In this document: positions 10,207-20,807 of the stretch, in pieces | Numbering within the stretch: the first letter of the stretch is position 1 | How the letters are laid out: each line of letters starts with the position of its first letter | Assembly: GCF_034351645.1 (NCBI RefSeq) | Contig: NZ_CP133782.1 | Location: 4,469,001-4,533,000, forward strand | DNA length: 64,000 nucleotides | From: Pseudomonas sp. DC1.2 | GTDB taxonomy: Bacteria > Pseudomonadota > Gammaproteobacteria > Pseudomonadales > Pseudomonadaceae | Reading direction: 5' to 3' | The notes under the pieces: model-generated | What the model saw: the letters and a program-made list of their open reading frames with translations, nothing else | What the model was told of the DNA's origin: nothing | The model's database searches: none | Made by a program: the position numbers and the translations under genes

Positions 10207-11342
10207 AGTTTTTCCGCAGCTTCACGCAGGGTCTCCTCACGTTTGGCAAAACATAGCCGTACCAGACGCTGGCCTTCGGGGGGTTGTTGGTAGAACACCG
10301 ACACCGGGATGCTCGCGACGCCGTGTTCGCGGGTCATCCACAGGGACATTTCGACATCATTGAGGTCCGGGCGAATCTGTGAGTAATCGACCAGCTGGAA
10401 ATAGGTGCCCCTCACCCGAGTAAAACTGAAGCGCGAAGGTGCCAGCAAATCGCAGAACAGGTCGCGCTTGGCCTGATAGAAATCCGGCAGTTCTTCAACG
10501 TGCTCCGGGTGCTCGGCCATGTAGTCAGCCAAGGCATATTGCAGCGGCGTCACACCGCAAAAACTGACGTACTGATGCACTTTGCGCAGCTCCGCCGTGA
10601 GGGCCGGTGGTGCAACAACATAGCCGGTTTTCCAGCCTGTGACGTGATAAGTCTTGCCGAATGAACTGACCACGAACGCGCGTTTATACAGTTCTTCGTG
10701 GGCCAACACACTGACGTGGGGCACGCCGTCGAACACCAGGTGTTCATAGACCTCGTCGCTGATCAGATAAATGTCACGGTCGCGGATCAACGTTGCCAAC
10801 TGGTCCAGCTCAGCACGGCTGATCAACGCACCACTGGGGTTATGCGGCGTATTGAGAATGATCATCCGCGTGCGCGGGCTCAGCACCTCAGCGAGCTTCT
10901 GGAAGTCGATGGCGAAGTCGTTGAGACCCAGTTGAACGTGCATGCAACGGCCACCGGCCAGTTCGACCGCTGGCTCATAGCTGTCGTAGCACGGGTCGAA
11001 CACAATCACTTCATCGCCGCTGTGGATAACCGCCTGAATCGCACAGAAGATCGCCTGAGTGGCGCCGGGGGTCACCGTCACTTCATGGTCGGCATCGACA
11101 TGAGCGCCATAGCTGCGGGCAATCTTCGCCGCAATCTGCTGACGCAAGGCCGGCAAGCCGGTCATCGGAGAATATTGGTTGTGGCCATTGGCAATATGGC
11201 GACCGACTGCATCCCGCAGGGCCTGCGGGCCATCAAAATCGGGAAAACCCTGGGACAGGTTGATCGCGCCGGTTTGCGCAGCGAGCTGAGACATCTGGGT
11301 GAAGATAGTGACGCCGACATTCGGCAACTTACTGGTGATCAT
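10194..11342 (-). CDS. PLP-dependent aminotransferase (methionine/glutamine type, YbdL-like)
   Basis: A 382-residue fold type I class I/II aminotransferase. The PLP lysine is in SSFGKTYHVTGWK, the substrate/PLP contact NTPHNPSGA lies earlier, and the N-terminal INLSQGFPDF is typical. The sequence resembles YbdL-type methionine-oxo-acid transaminases, which recycle 4-methylthio-2-oxobutanoate and accept glutamine. The overlapping omega-amidase supports glutamine as donor. Substrate preference is inferred. Confidence 0.88.
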   Translation of the reverse strand: MITSKLPNVGVTIFTQMSQLAAQTGAINLSQGFPDFDGPQALRDAVGRHIANGHNQYSPMTGLPALRQQIAAKIARSYGAHVDADHEVTVTPGATQAIFCAIQAVIHSGDEVIVFDPCYDSYEPAVELAGGRCMHVQLGLNDFAIDFQKLAEVLSPRTRMIILNTPHNPSGALISRAELDQLATLIRDRDIYLISDEVYEHLVFDGVPHVSVLAHEELYKRAFVVSSFGKTYHVTGWKTGYVVAPPALTAELRKVHQYVSFCGVTPLQYALADYMAEHPEHVEELPDFYQAKRDLFCDLLAPSRFSFTRVRGTYFQLVDYSQIRPDLNDVEMSLWMTREHGVASIPVSVFYQQPPEGQRLVRLCFAKREETLREAAEKLCVI

Positions 11343-11417
11343 CGGTGATTCCCTGCTCTGCCCCCGGCTCTAACGGCGGCGCGGGAAGGCCCGAGGATAG
11401 CCCAAACGGCGCCCATA

Positions 11418-11446
11418 AAAAAAGGGCGCCTTAAGCGCCCTTTCTT
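11418..11446. terminator. Terminator between der and the aminotransferase gene
   Basis: A 9-bp stem AAAGGGCGC/GCGCCCTTT with loop CTTAA, flanked by A7 on one side and TTTCTT on the other. On the minus strand it ends the der transcript. Confidence 0.85.
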
Positions 11447-11481
11447 GAACCCGATCCTGTGGGAATCAGGCCAGCCATGGG

Positions 11482-12951
11482 TCAGCGTTTATCTTTACGC
11501 TTCTTCTCGGCTTTCTTGTGGTGAGTCATCATCCGCCGCTTCTTGTTGACCTGACGGTCGGTGAGCGAGTTCTTTTTGCTTTCGTATGGGTTCTCGCCGC
11601 CCTTGAACTCGATGCGGATCGGCGTACCGACCAGCTTCAAGACACGACGGTAAGTGTTTTCCAGGTAGCGGACGTAAGACTTCGGTACCTTCTCGATCTG
11701 GTTACCGTGGATCACGATGATCGGCGGGTTGGCACCACCCAAGTGGGCATAACGCAGCTTGATCCGGCGGTTGTTGACCATCGGCGGCGCATGCTCGCCA
11801 ACCGCATCTTCCAGAATCTGGGTCAGGCGGTTAGTCGGCCAGCGGGTGACCGCGGACTTGAACGAGTTCTGTACCGACGCGTAGAGGTTGCCCACGCCAG
11901 TGCCATGCAGGGCCGAGATGAAGTGGATGTCGGCGAAGTCGACAAAGAACAGTCGACGTTGCAGCTCGACTTTCACGAAGTCGCGCTCACTCGGCGTCAT
12001 GCCGTCCCACTTGTTGATCGCAATCACCAACGCACGACCCGCCTCAATGGCAAAGCCCAGCAAGTTGAGGTCGTGATCCACCACGCCTTCGCGGGCATCC
12101 ATCACAAAGATCACCACGTTGGCGTCTTTGATCGCTTGCAGGGTTTTGACCACGGAGAATTTTTCGACTTCTTCGTGGATCTTGCCGCGCTTGCGCACAC
12201 CGGCGGTGTCGATCAGCGTGTACTTCTCGTCGTTACGAGTGAACGGGATGTAGATGCTGTCGCGGGTGGTGCCTGGCTCGTCATAAACGATAACCCGGTC
12301 TTCACCGAGCATGCGATTGACCAGCGTCGACTTGCCCACGTTCGGACGGCCGATGATGGCGATCTTGATCCCGTCTTTTTCACTTGGACCAGGAATGCGC
12401 TTGGCTTCCTCGCCTTCGGCAACGATCTCTTCTTCGCCGTCTTCCGGCTCTTCGTCGTCTTTCGGGAAATCGCTCAGGGCGATTTCCAGCATCTGGGTGA
12501 TGCCACGACCATGGGCACCGGCGACCGGAATCGCGTGCCCCATGCCCAACGGAGCGAACTCAGCGCGGGCCATTTCAGGGTCGATGTTGTCGACCTTGTT
12601 GGCAACCACGTAAGAACGCTTGTTACGTTTGCGCAAATGCTCGGCGATCATCTGGTCGGCGGCGGTAAAACCGGCCTTGGCATCTACCAGGAACAGAACG
12701 ACATCGGCTTCTTCAATGGCCAGCAGCGACTGCTCGGCCATTTTTTCGTCCATACCGTGCTCGTCACCGGAGATACCGCCGGTGTCGACCAGAATGTAGG
12801 AACGCCCTTGCCACTTGGCCTCACCGTATTGGCGATCACGGGTCAGACCGGACAAGTCGCCGACAATAGCGTCGCGAGTCCTGGTCAGGCGGTTGAACAA
12901 GGTGGACTTGCCGACGTTCGGTCGGCCCACCAGGGCGATTACGGGAACCAT
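11482..12951 (-). CDS. der: Ribosome-assembly GTPase Der (EngA)
   Basis: An essential GTPase with two tandem G domains that matures the 50S subunit. Both domains carry GRPNVGKST (near residue 8 and again near 200), with DTGG/DTAG switch motifs and NKVD/NKWD specificity motifs. An acidic linker rich in Glu/Asp separates them. The C-terminal KH-like domain ends in a Lys/Arg-rich tail ([11 protein letters not shown]). I use the start [11 protein letters not shown] (489 residues); four codons upstream another ATG is possible. It lies downstream of bamB. Confidence 0.97.
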   Translation of the reverse strand: MVPVIALVGRPNVGKSTLFNRLTRTRDAIVGDLSGLTRDRQYGEAKWQGRSYILVDTGGISGDEHGMDEKMAEQSLLAIEEADVVLFLVDAKAGFTAADQMIAEHLRKRNKRSYVVANKVDNIDPEMARAEFAPLGMGHAIPVAGAHGRGITQMLEIALSDFPKDDEEPEDGEEEIVAEGEEAKRIPGPSEKDGIKIAIIGRPNVGKSTLVNRMLGEDRVIVYDEPGTTRDSIYIPFTRNDEKYTLIDTAGVRKRGKIHEEVEKFSVVKTLQAIKDANVVIFVMDAREGVVDHDLNLLGFAIEAGRALVIAINKWDGMTPSERDFVKVELQRRLFFVDFADIHFISALHGTGVGNLYASVQNSFKSAVTRWPTNRLTQILEDAVGEHAPPMVNNRRIKLRYAHLGGANPPIIVIHGNQIEKVPKSYVRYLENTYRRVLKLVGTPIRIEFKGGENPYESKKNSLTDRQVNKKRRMMTHHKKAEKKRKDKR

Positions 12952-12986
12952 GCGGCTCTCCACTTCGTTATTTCAGAAAATACAAA

Positions 12987-13007
12987 AGCCGCTGCGAGGC
13001 AGCGGCT
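12987..13007 (-). terminator. Hairpin between bamB and der
   Basis: A perfect 9-bp stem AGCCGCTGC/GCAGCGGCT with loop of three. On the minus strand it is followed by TTTTGTATTTT, so it can terminate part of the bamB transcripts before der. Confidence 0.65.
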
Positions 13008-13086
13008 GGTGCTCGGGGCAGCGCTGGAAAGCGCTACGAGCCTTGCAGAGCAAGGCCGCTTGGGGGGTAAACCCCAAGCATAGTCG

Positions 13087-14238
13087 TTACTTGATGGTCA
13101 GGGCTTCCAGTTTGCCGCTGTTACCAAACACATAAATCATGTCACCCACCACCAGCGGACGGGCACGAAGGCCGTCGCTGTCGATGCGCTCGCGGCCGAC
13201 GAAGCGACCGTCCACCTGGCTCATCAGGTGCAGGTAGCCTTCCATATCGCCGACTGCAACGTAGCTGGAGAACACTTCCGGCGCCGACAACTGACGACGA
13301 GCCAACGATTCGTTGTTCCACAACGCAGTGGTCGAACGCTCGTCAACCGCTTCAACGGTGCCAGACGACAGGCTTATGTAAACGCTGCCGAAACCCTGGG
13401 CCAGACCCGCGTAGCTCGAAGCATCACGCTGCCAGAGCTGGCGACCGCTTTCCAGGTCCAGTGCCGAAACACGACCCTGGTAGCTGGCCACATACAGCGT
13501 ACCGCCAGACAACAGCAAACCGCCGTCGATGTCGACCACACGCTCCAGTTCAGAACGACCTTGTGGAATCGCAATCCGTTGTTCCCATACCGGCACGCCG
13601 TTGGAAATATCGAGAGCGACCACTTTACCTGTCGACAAACCTGCCACCGCGAGGCGGTTGGTCACAACCGGAGCACTGGTGCCACGCAACGTCAGGACCG
13701 CAGGCGTGCTGTCATACAACCAGCGCTGGTTGCCGGTGGAGGCATCCAGACCGATAAGGCGGTCATCCTGAGTCTGAACCACCACAACGTCGCCGTTGTT
13801 GGCGGGCGGCGCGAGGACTTCACTGGACACGCGAGCGCGCCATTTCTCTTCGCCACTGCTGGCGTCCAGGGCAACGATTTCACCCTTGAGCGTACCGATC
13901 ATGACCAGACCGTAACCGACGCCAACGGCGCCAGACACAGGCAGGTCGAGATCTTTCTTCCATTTGACGTCGCCAGTCATGCGATCCATCGAGACCACGA
14001 CACCGGTTACGTCAGCGGCATAAATGGTATCGCCATCGATCGCAGGAACCAGCATGTTATAGGTTTCGCCCTGACCGTCACCGATCGAACGACTCCACTG
14101 CTTGTGCAGGACTACTTCTTCCTTGAAGTCGACCAGTTCGGCCGGCGGCAATTCTTTTTTGCTGTTGCTGCTGCAACCCGCGGCCAACAAGGCCAGGGCC
14201 AGCAATGCTGCATGTTTCCAACGAATCACGTCACGCAT
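13087..14238 (-). CDS. bamB: Outer-membrane assembly lipoprotein BamB
   Basis: A component of the BAM complex that inserts beta-barrel proteins into the outer membrane. The start is MRDVIRWKHAALL (383 residues), overlapping the stop of the upstream TPR gene by 8 bases. The signal peptide ends in the lipobox LAAGC. The mature part is an eight-bladed beta-propeller of PQQ-like repeats, seen as recurring segments such as YAADVTGVVVSMDRMTGD, EIVALDASSGEEKW and RLIGLDASTGNQRW. Gene order with der and the YfgM-like gene is as in many gammaproteobacteria. Confidence 0.96.
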   Translation of the reverse strand: MRDVIRWKHAALLALALLAAGCSSNSKKELPPAELVDFKEEVVLHKQWSRSIGDGQGETYNMLVPAIDGDTIYAADVTGVVVSMDRMTGDVKWKKDLDLPVSGAVGVGYGLVMIGTLKGEIVALDASSGEEKWRARVSSEVLAPPANNGDVVVVQTQDDRLIGLDASTGNQRWLYDSTPAVLTLRGTSAPVVTNRLAVAGLSTGKVVALDISNGVPVWEQRIAIPQGRSELERVVDIDGGLLLSGGTLYVASYQGRVSALDLESGRQLWQRDASSYAGLAQGFGSVYISLSSGTVEAVDERSTTALWNNESLARRQLSAPEVFSSYVAVGDMEGYLHLMSQVDGRFVGRERIDSDGLRARPLVVGDMIYVFGNSGKLEALTIK

Positions 14239-14872
14239 CCCCTTTGGCCAGGTCGTCCAGCTTGATTTGTAGGCCGCCGACTGCCGCTTCGTCAGACAGG
14301 GCTGCCTTGGCTTTTTGATAAGCCTTGTTCGCTTCGTCGGTACGACCCAACTGCACCAGCAAGTCGCCTTTAAGCTCTTCGCGAGTGGCCAGGAACGCCG
14401 TGTCGGCATCACCTTCCAGCAATTTCAAGGCTTCATCGGCCTTGTTCTGCGCGGCCAATACCTGCGCCAGCCGCTGACGGGCAATCTCGCCCAGCGTCGG
14501 GTTAGCCGGTTTGTCGGTAATGGCTTTCAATTGAGTGGCTGCGTCGTCGAGCTTGCCGCTGTCGACAGCGACTTTCGCCACGAACAAACCACCGTATTGC
14601 GCGTAGTCGCTGCCACCGAACTCACTGTTGAGCTTGCCAGCCAGGTCCGAAACACGTGCCGCGTCGGGCTTGCCATCAGGCGTCAGCGTGGTTTCCAGCA
14701 GTTGCTGATAGAGAATCGAGGCGCCCTGCGACTGATTGCTCTGATACTTGTGAAAGGCCTGCCAGCCGAACACGATGACTAGCGCCAACAGGCCGCCAGT
14801 GACCAGGGGCTTGCCGTTACGTGTCCACCAGTCTTTCAAATCCGCCATCTGTTCGTCTTCGGTACTCGACAC
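14231..14872 (-). CDS. TPR protein, YfgM-like Sec translocon ancillary subunit
   Basis: A 213-residue protein with a short cytoplasmic N-terminus, one membrane anchor (LVTGGLLALVIVFGWQAF) and a periplasmic region of TPR-like helices (DEALKLLEGDADTAFLATRE). This matches YfgM, which associates with SecYEG and PpiD and helps periplasmic chaperoning. It is sandwiched between hisS and bamB with an 8-base overlap into bamB, consistent with a shared transcript. Confidence 0.88.
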   Translation of the reverse strand: MSSTEDEQMADLKDWWTRNGKPLVTGGLLALVIVFGWQAFHKYQSNQSQGASILYQQLLETTLTPDGKPDAARVSDLAGKLNSEFGGSDYAQYGGLFVAKVAVDSGKLDDAATQLKAITDKPANPTLGEIARQRLAQVLAAQNKADEALKLLEGDADTAFLATREELKGDLLVQLGRTDEANKAYQKAKAALSDEAAVGGLQIKLDDLAKGDA

Positions 14873-14912
14873 CCCAATACTCCTTAATCGCTAAATCGGC
14901 TGTTTGACAGCT

Positions 14913-16202
14913 TCAACCCTGCACGACGCAGGTGGCCAGGTGTGCTGCGAGCGCATCCCAGGCAATACTTTGTTGTTCGCCCTGGCCACGCAGGGGTTTG
15001 AAACCTACCACTTGCTGGGCCATTTCGTCGTCACCGAGGATCAGCGCATACAACGCACCGCTCTTGTCGGCCTTCTTGAATTGGCTTTTGAAGCTGCCAG
15101 CGCCGGCATTGACTTGCAAGCGCAGGTTGGGCAACTGATCACGAACACGTTCGCTCAACACCAGACCTGCCAGTTCGGCAGCCTCACCGAAGGCGCAGAG
15201 ATAGACATCGACCTGACGCGAAATTTCGTGCGGGATCTGCTCCAGGGTTTCGAGCAACAACACCAGACGCTCGATGCCCATTGCAAAACCAACGCCTGGG
15301 GTCGGCTTGCCGCCCATTTGCTCCACCAGGCCGTCGTAACGACCACCGGCACACACAGTGCCCTGGGCGCCCAACTTATCAGTGACCCATTCGAAAACGG
15401 TCTTGCTGTAGTAATCCAGCCCGCGCACCAGCTTCGGGTTGATCACGTAAGGAATGCCGGCCGCATCGAGGCGAGCCTTGAGGCCCTCAAAATGCTCGCG
15501 GGACTCTTCGTCCAGATAGTCGGCCATCTTGGGCGCGTCAACCAATACGGCTTGGGTGTCGGCGTTCTTGGTGTCGAGAACCCGTAAAGGGTTGGTTTTC
15601 AGACGGCGCTGGCTGTCTTCATCCAGTTTGTCCAGGTGGGCCGAAAGGAACTCGACCAGCGCTTCACGGTAACGACCGCGAGACTCGCTGGTGCCCAGGC
15701 TATTGAGTTCCAGTTTGACCGCATCACGAATGCCCAACTCGCCCCACAGGCGCCAGGTCAGCACGATCAGCTCGGCGTCGATGTCCGGACCGTCTAGGTT
15801 GAACACCTCGCAACCAATCTGATGAAACTGGCGATAACGACCTTTTTGCGGACGTTCGTGGCGGAACATCGGGCCGATGTACCAGAGTTTCTGCACTTGG
15901 CCACCGCCAGTGATGCCGTGTTCGAGCACCGCACGCACGCAGGCCGCCGTGCCTTCAGGGCGCAACGTCAGGGAATCGCCGTTGCGGTCGTCGAAGGTGT
16001 ACATCTCTTTTTCGACGATATCGGTCACTTCACCGATGGAGCGTTTGAACAGCTCGGTGAACTCGACGATCGGCATGCGGATCTGCTTATAACCATAGTT
16101 ATCCAGCAGACGCGAGACAGTGCCCTCGAAATGACGCCAAAGGGGCGTCTGCTCGGGCAGGATGTCGTTCATGCCACGAATGGCTTGCAGAGACTTGCTC
16201 AC
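14913..16202 (-). CDS. hisS: Histidyl-tRNA synthetase
   Basis: Charges tRNA-His. The 429-residue length is usual. Class II motif 2 ([17 protein letters not shown]) lies near residue 113, the histidine-binding loops [15 protein letters not shown] and [10 protein letters not shown] follow, and motif 3 is GFAMGIERL. The C-terminal anticodon-binding domain begins about residue 330. It follows ispG on the minus strand with a 37-base gap. Confidence 0.98.
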   Translation of the reverse strand: MSKSLQAIRGMNDILPEQTPLWRHFEGTVSRLLDNYGYKQIRMPIVEFTELFKRSIGEVTDIVEKEMYTFDDRNGDSLTLRPEGTAACVRAVLEHGITGGGQVQKLWYIGPMFRHERPQKGRYRQFHQIGCEVFNLDGPDIDAELIVLTWRLWGELGIRDAVKLELNSLGTSESRGRYREALVEFLSAHLDKLDEDSQRRLKTNPLRVLDTKNADTQAVLVDAPKMADYLDEESREHFEGLKARLDAAGIPYVINPKLVRGLDYYSKTVFEWVTDKLGAQGTVCAGGRYDGLVEQMGGKPTPGVGFAMGIERLVLLLETLEQIPHEISRQVDVYLCAFGEAAELAGLVLSERVRDQLPNLRLQVNAGAGSFKSQFKKADKSGALYALILGDDEMAQQVVGFKPLRGQGEQQSIAWDALAAHLATCVVQG

Positions 16203-16239
16203 AATAAATCCTTAAATTCGTTCGGCTCGTTAGTCAGGC

Positions 16240-17349
16240 TCAGCCACGCGCAATAACGGCTGCGTCGGCTTCGACCTTTTCGGCCGCTTTCTGGCGGATC
16301 AAGCGTTCAAGCTCATCCACCAGATTTTCATTCGTCAATTTCTGCGACGGTTTGCCATCGATGTAAATCAGGTTTGGCGTGCCGCCGGTCAAGCCGACAT
16401 GGGCTTCCTTGGCTTCGCCGGGTCCATTGACCACGCAACCGATGACTGCGACATCCAGCGGCACCAGCAAATCTTCGAGCCGCACTTCCAGCTCGTTCAT
16501 GGTTTTGACCACATCGAAGTTCTGTCGCGAGCAGCTCGGACAGGCGATGAAATTGATACCCCGTGATCGCAAGTGCAAGGATTTGAGAATGTCATAACCG
16601 ACTTTCACTTCCTCGACCGGGTCAGCCGCCAACGAGATGCGAATAGTATCGCCAATCCCTTCGGCGAGCAGCATACCGAGGCCTACCGCGGATTTCACCG
16701 TGCCAGAACGTAAACCACCGGCTTCGGTGATACCCAAGTGCAACGGCTGGACGATTTCCTTGGCCAGCAAGCGGTAAGCGGCGACGGCCATGAACACGTC
16801 GGAAGCCTTCACACTGACTTTGAAGTCGTGAAAATTCAGCCGTTCGAGGTGTTCAACGTGTCGCAGGGCAGACTCGACCAAGGCGGCGGGAGTCGGCTCA
16901 CCGTATTTTTTTTGCAGGTCTTTTTCAAGAGAACCGGCGTTAACACCGATCCGGATCGGAATCCCGCGGTCACGTGCTGCATCGACGACTGCGCGCACGC
17001 GATCTTCACGACCGATGTTACCCGGGTTGATCCGCAGACAGTCAACGCCCAGTTCGGCGACGCGCAACGCGATCTTGTAGTCGAAATGGATGTCGGCAAC
17101 CAACGGCACCTTGACCAGCTTTTTGATCTTGCCGAACGCTTCGGCAGCGTCCATGTCCGGAACGGAGATACGCACGATATCGACGCCAGCAGCTTCCAGA
17201 CGATTGATCTGGGCCACAGTGGCAGCAACGTCATTGGTGTCGCTGTTGGTCATGCTCTGCACCGCGATAGGTGCATCGCCGCCCACGGGCACATTACCCA
17301 CCCAGATCTTGCGAGATTCGCGACGTTTGATTGGAGATTCGCCGTGCAT
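16240..17349 (-). CDS. ispG: 4-hydroxy-3-methylbut-2-enyl diphosphate synthase
   Basis: The [4Fe-4S] enzyme of the MEP pathway that reduces MEcPP to HMBPP for isoprenoid synthesis. At 369 residues it is the two-domain bacterial form. The TIM-barrel domain starts with [14 protein letters not shown]. The C-terminal domain has cluster cysteines in [10 protein letters not shown] and [10 protein letters not shown], plus the iron-sulfur ligand Glu in the latter. It lies four bases after rodZ on the same strand. Confidence 0.97.
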   Translation of the reverse strand: MHGESPIKRRESRKIWVGNVPVGGDAPIAVQSMTNSDTNDVAATVAQINRLEAAGVDIVRISVPDMDAAEAFGKIKKLVKVPLVADIHFDYKIALRVAELGVDCLRINPGNIGREDRVRAVVDAARDRGIPIRIGVNAGSLEKDLQKKYGEPTPAALVESALRHVEHLERLNFHDFKVSVKASDVFMAVAAYRLLAKEIVQPLHLGITEAGGLRSGTVKSAVGLGMLLAEGIGDTIRISLAADPVEEVKVGYDILKSLHLRSRGINFIACPSCSRQNFDVVKTMNELEVRLEDLLVPLDVAVIGCVVNGPGEAKEAHVGLTGGTPNLIYIDGKPSQKLTNENLVDELERLIRQKAAEKVEADAAVIARG

Positions 17350-17352
17350 GAC

Positions 17353-18348
17353 TTATTGACCCAACTTCAGGCGAGCAGTCTCGCCACTGGTGAACGGAGC
17401 GACATCAACCACCTGCCCGTTGTAACTGACCTGCGCGCCACGGGCAAAGCCCAGACGCACCGCGAAGGGCGGTTTGCCACTGACGGAAACATTTTCGCCT
17501 TTACGCTTGAGGCCACTCAACAACACCTTGCCGCCGCCGTCGGTCACTTGTGCCCAGCAATCGGCAGTGAATTGCAGTTGAACCTGACCTTCGCCCGCCA
17601 CTGGAGCAGCGGCCGTCACGGCAGGAACCACCGGCGCAGCCACACCAAGCGCCGGCGCGACTGGCGCCGTGACCACAGGCGCCGCATTGTGAACCGGTGC
17701 CACCGGCGTTGCTGCCGGTGCGACAGCCGTTGGCGTTGGCACAACGGCCGCCGCTGGGGCATCAGTCGATGGTTGCGCTGGGGGCAATGCAAGAGCGGTT
17801 TCACCCTCAGCCTGACCTTGCGCGACAGCCTGGTCTTCCGGCTCGTCCAGCGGATGGATCTGAGTGGTGCCGTCGGCGCCCTCCACTTCAACATGCTCGG
17901 GGGCCAGACTCATCAGGTCCTTGGTACGCAGCGACGTTTGATCCTGCCACCAGACGAAACCACCACCAATTACTGCGATCAGTAATAGCAGGCTGACAAT
18001 ACGCAAAATGGTGTGAGAAACACGAACCGGCTCTTCAATACGACCCAGGCTATGAACATTGCTGCCCTGGGAATCGGTGCCGGTGGACTGGTCGAACTGC
18101 TGGACCAGCGTGGTCTGGTCCATGCCAAGCAATTTGGCGTAAGCACGAATATAACCGCGAGCAAAGGTATGCCCAGGCAGCTTGTCGAAAGCGCCGGCTT
18201 CCAGATTGCCCAGGGCATTAACGGTGAGGTTGAGCTTGAGGGCCACTTCGGCCAGCGACCAACCATTGCTTTCGCGAGCCTGGCGCAAGGTATCGCCGGG
18301 GTTAACGCGAGTCGCTGCTACAACTTCGGGATGCGCCGCTTTCATCAT
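17353..18348 (-). CDS. rodZ: Cell-shape protein RodZ
   Basis: A bitopic inner-membrane protein linking MreB to the elongation machinery. At 331 residues the order is: N-terminal helix-turn-helix (about 15-85, with SLAEVALKLNLTVNALGNLE), a basic stretch, one membrane helix (ILRIVSLLLLIAVIGGGFVW), a low-complexity Ala/Pro/Val/Thr linker of about 90 residues, and the C-terminal DUF4115-type beta domain (LQFTADCWAQVTDGGG). The first ATG overlaps the pilW stop as ATGA; a second ATG follows immediately. The GC-rich linker is a likely site of length variation between strains. Confidence 0.92.
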   Translation of the reverse strand: MMKAAHPEVVAATRVNPGDTLRQARESNGWSLAEVALKLNLTVNALGNLEAGAFDKLPGHTFARGYIRAYAKLLGMDQTTLVQQFDQSTGTDSQGSNVHSLGRIEEPVRVSHTILRIVSLLLLIAVIGGGFVWWQDQTSLRTKDLMSLAPEHVEVEGADGTTQIHPLDEPEDQAVAQGQAEGETALALPPAQPSTDAPAAAVVPTPTAVAPAATPVAPVHNAAPVVTAPVAPALGVAAPVVPAVTAAAPVAGEGQVQLQFTADCWAQVTDGGGKVLLSGLKRKGENVSVSGKPPFAVRLGFARGAQVSYNGQVVDVAPFTSGETARLKLGQ

Positions 18349-19103
18349 TGCTCCGACAGGTATTGCTGATATTCCGGCGTACCGGGATAGAGTCGTTTTA
18401 ATTGCAGGCCAAAACTGGCGGCCTTGTCGCGATCTTCAAACACTTTTGCCAGCCGAACGCCGAGCAATAGACTACGTGCATTTTGTTCAGCGAGCAGGCT
18501 AAAACGGTCGTAATAGTCACGTGCGGGCACATAATGCCTGTCTTCGTAAGACAACTCAGCCATTTCAAGCAATGCACGAGGTTGTTGGCGGTTTAAACGC
18601 AAGGCTTTTTCCAGCTGCTGCTGGGCCAATTCTCGCTGACCAAGCTTTGAAGCCGTCATGCCCAAGCTCTCGAACACTCGCGAACGCTCAGGATACAGGG
18701 TATCGGCGGCAGCCTGTTCAAAGCGTTCGTAGGCTTCCTTGTAACGCTTCTCTTCGAAAAGAAAACTGCCGTAATTGTTCAGGATACGCGCATCGGCGGG
18801 ACGGGAAGACAACGCCTTACGGAAGTGCTGATCGGCCAGTTCCGGCTCCATCTCGGCCTGAAACACCAGGCCTAGCGCCGCGTTGGCGTCCGCGTCGGAA
18901 TCATCCAGATCCAGCGCCTTTTTCAACGGCACCTTTGCCCGCTCGGTCATCCCTTGCTGCAAGTAGCCAAGCCCCAATTGCACGTAAGCGGCACGTGCTT
19001 CATCGCGGCCCTTGCTGGTCTTCATCGGGTTGAAATCGCCCGACAGGACGCAACCAGCACAAAGGCTGGCGATCAGCACAAGCAGCGCAAAGCGCAGGGA
19101 CAT
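18345..19103 (-). CDS. pilW: Type IV pilus biogenesis/stability lipoprotein PilW (PilF)
   Basis: The outer-membrane pilotin that lets the secretin PilQ multimerise; called PilF in P. aeruginosa. The 252-residue precursor has a lipobox (LCAGC) near residue 18. The rest is a superhelix of about six TPR motifs, for example YVQLGLGYLQQGMTERAKVP and DANAALGLVFQAEMEPELAD. It lies between rlmN and rodZ. Other pilus genes are not in the window. Confidence 0.92.
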   Translation of the reverse strand: MSLRFALLVLIASLCAGCVLSGDFNPMKTSKGRDEARAAYVQLGLGYLQQGMTERAKVPLKKALDLDDSDADANAALGLVFQAEMEPELADQHFRKALSSRPADARILNNYGSFLFEEKRYKEAYERFEQAAADTLYPERSRVFESLGMTASKLGQRELAQQQLEKALRLNRQQPRALLEMAELSYEDRHYVPARDYYDRFSLLAEQNARSLLLGVRLAKVFEDRDKAASFGLQLKRLYPGTPEYQQYLSEQ

Positions 19104-19115
19104 AGAGATCCTCTC

Positions 19116-20264
19116 TTAATTATTGTTCGCGGCGCTTTGTGGTACATCGTTCTCGGCGCTCAACTCGCGCACGGCGATATAACGTTCGCTGCGACGGGTG
19201 CGATCCAGCACCTGTCCTACCAATTGGCCACACGCGGCATCAATGTCTTCACCACGCGTGGTGCGCACGGTGACATTGAAGCCGGCATGGTGAAGCTGAT
19301 CCTGAAAACGACGAATAGCATTGTTGCTCGGACGCTCGTAACCGGAATGCGGGAACGGGTTGAACGGAATCAGGTTGATCTTGCACGGGATGTTCTTGAG
19401 CAACTCGATCATCTCAACCGCATGTTCAACCTTGTCATTGATGTCTTTGAGCAAGGTGTACTCGATGGTCAGCACGCGTTTTTCGCCCAGGGACGACATG
19501 TAGCGCTGACACGACTCGAGGAGCATCTTAAGCGGGTATTTCTTGTTGATAGGCACCAATTGGTTACGCAATGCGTCATTTGGTGCGTGCAGCGACAACG
19601 CCAGCGAAACGTCGATGTGCTTGGACAGCTCATCGATCATCGGCACCACGCCCGAAGTGGACAGGGTCACGCGGCGCTTGGAGATCCCGTAGCCCAGGTC
19701 ATCCATCATCAGGTGCATGGCGGCGACGACGTTGTCGAAGTTCAGCAGCGGCTCACCCATGCCCATCATCACCACATTGGTGATGGCACGGTCGGCGGTT
19801 GCCGGGATGCTGCCGAACGATTTATTGGCAATCCAAACCTGGCCGATCACTTCGGCGGCGGTAAGGTTGCTGTTGAAACCTTGCTTGCCAGTGGAGCAGA
19901 AACTGCAATCCAGGGCACAGCCTGCCTGGGACGAAACGCACAAAGTGCCGCGCTTGCCCTGGGGAATGTAAACGGTCTCGACGCAGCTGCCGGACGCCAC
20001 ACGCACCACCCACTTACGGGTGCCGTCGGTGGAAATGTCCTCGCTGACGACTTCAGGACCGCGAACCTCAGCAATCACCTTGAGCTTGTCGCGCAAGGCT
20101 TTGCTGACGTTCGTCATGGCGTCGAAATCATCGACGCCAAGGTGGTGAATCCATTTCATTACCTGACCGGCACGGAAACGCTTCTCCCCGATTGAGTCGA
20201 AGAATTTTTCCATTTCCAACTGAGTCAGACCCAGCAGGTTAATTTTTGCAGTCGATGTAGTCAT
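19116..20264 (-). CDS. rlmN: Dual-specificity 23S rRNA/tRNA adenine-C2 methyltransferase
   Basis: A radical-SAM enzyme that methylates A2503 of 23S rRNA and A37 of some tRNAs. The radical-SAM cluster motif is [11 protein letters not shown], the SAM-binding [10 protein letters not shown] follows, and a C-terminal Cys in [14 protein letters not shown] acts as the methyl-transfer cysteine. The start [12 protein letters not shown] gives 382 residues, the usual length; an ATG six codons upstream is possible. The gene follows ndk. Confidence 0.96.
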   Translation of the reverse strand: MTTSTAKINLLGLTQLEMEKFFDSIGEKRFRAGQVMKWIHHLGVDDFDAMTNVSKALRDKLKVIAEVRGPEVVSEDISTDGTRKWVVRVASGSCVETVYIPQGKRGTLCVSSQAGCALDCSFCSTGKQGFNSNLTAAEVIGQVWIANKSFGSIPATADRAITNVVMMGMGEPLLNFDNVVAAMHLMMDDLGYGISKRRVTLSTSGVVPMIDELSKHIDVSLALSLHAPNDALRNQLVPINKKYPLKMLLESCQRYMSSLGEKRVLTIEYTLLKDINDKVEHAVEMIELLKNIPCKINLIPFNPFPHSGYERPSNNAIRRFQDQLHHAGFNVTVRTTRGEDIDAACGQLVGQVLDRTRRSERYIAVRELSAENDVPQSAANNN

Positions 20265-20292
20265 GGATTCACCTTCACTCATAAGCCAATGC

Positions 20293-20718
20293 TTAGCGAG
20301 TGGTTACTTCAGTAGCGGCGAAGAAGTACGAGATTTCGCGAGCAGCAGCGGCTTCGGAGTCCGAACCGTGTACAGCGTTGGCATCGATGGAATCAGCGAA
20401 ATCAGCACGGATAGTGCCGGCAGCGGCTTCTTTAGGGTTGGTAGCGCCCATCAGCTCACGGTTCAGAGCGATAGCGTTTTCGCCTTCCAGAACCTGAACA
20501 ACAACCGGGCCGGAGATCATGAAAGCAACCAGGTCGCCAAAGAAACCGCGAGCGCTGTGCTCAGCGTAGAAGCCTTCAGCTTCGGCTTTGGACAGTTGCT
20601 TCAGTTTCGAAGCTACAACGCGCAGGCCAGCTTTTTCAAAACGAGTGGTGATCTCGCCGATAACGTTTTTTGCAACAGCGTCAGGCTTGATGATGGAGAA
20701 AGTACGTTGAACAGCCAT
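20293..20718 (-). CDS. ndk: Nucleoside diphosphate kinase
   Basis: Balances NTP pools by phosphate transfer through a histidine. The 141-residue length fits. [11 protein letters not shown] opens the protein and the phosphorylated His is in [17 protein letters not shown] box upstream lies inside a hairpin that also ends the isc cluster. Confidence 0.97.
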   Translation of the reverse strand: MAVQRTFSIIKPDAVAKNVIGEITTRFEKAGLRVVASKLKQLSKAEAEGFYAEHSARGFFGDLVAFMISGPVVVQVLEGENAIALNRELMGATNPKEAAAGTIRADFADSIDANAVHGSDSEAAAAREISYFFAATEVTTR

Positions 20719-20754
20719 GGTGTAACTCCAGAAACGGTAATTTGTGAAAAATTA

Positions 20755-20777
20755 AACCCGCGAATTATACGCGGGTT
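20755..20777 (-). terminator. Hairpin between iscX and ndk, enclosing a TATAAT box
   Basis: AAACCCGCG pairs with CGCGGGTT around a 7-base loop. Read on the minus strand, the stem is followed by TTTAATTTTTC and so resembles the terminator of the isc cluster. The bases from the loop read TATAAT on the minus strand and would be the -10 of ndk, with only a weak -35. Confidence 0.6.
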
Positions 20778-20807
20778 CTTGGGTATTGCCTAACCTGCAG
20801 CGTGGGC

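Noticed and set aside
17600..17830. Repeat-rich Ala/Pro/Val segment as a tandem repeat locus
   Set aside because: It is the expected low-complexity linker of RodZ; no regular repeat unit is visible.
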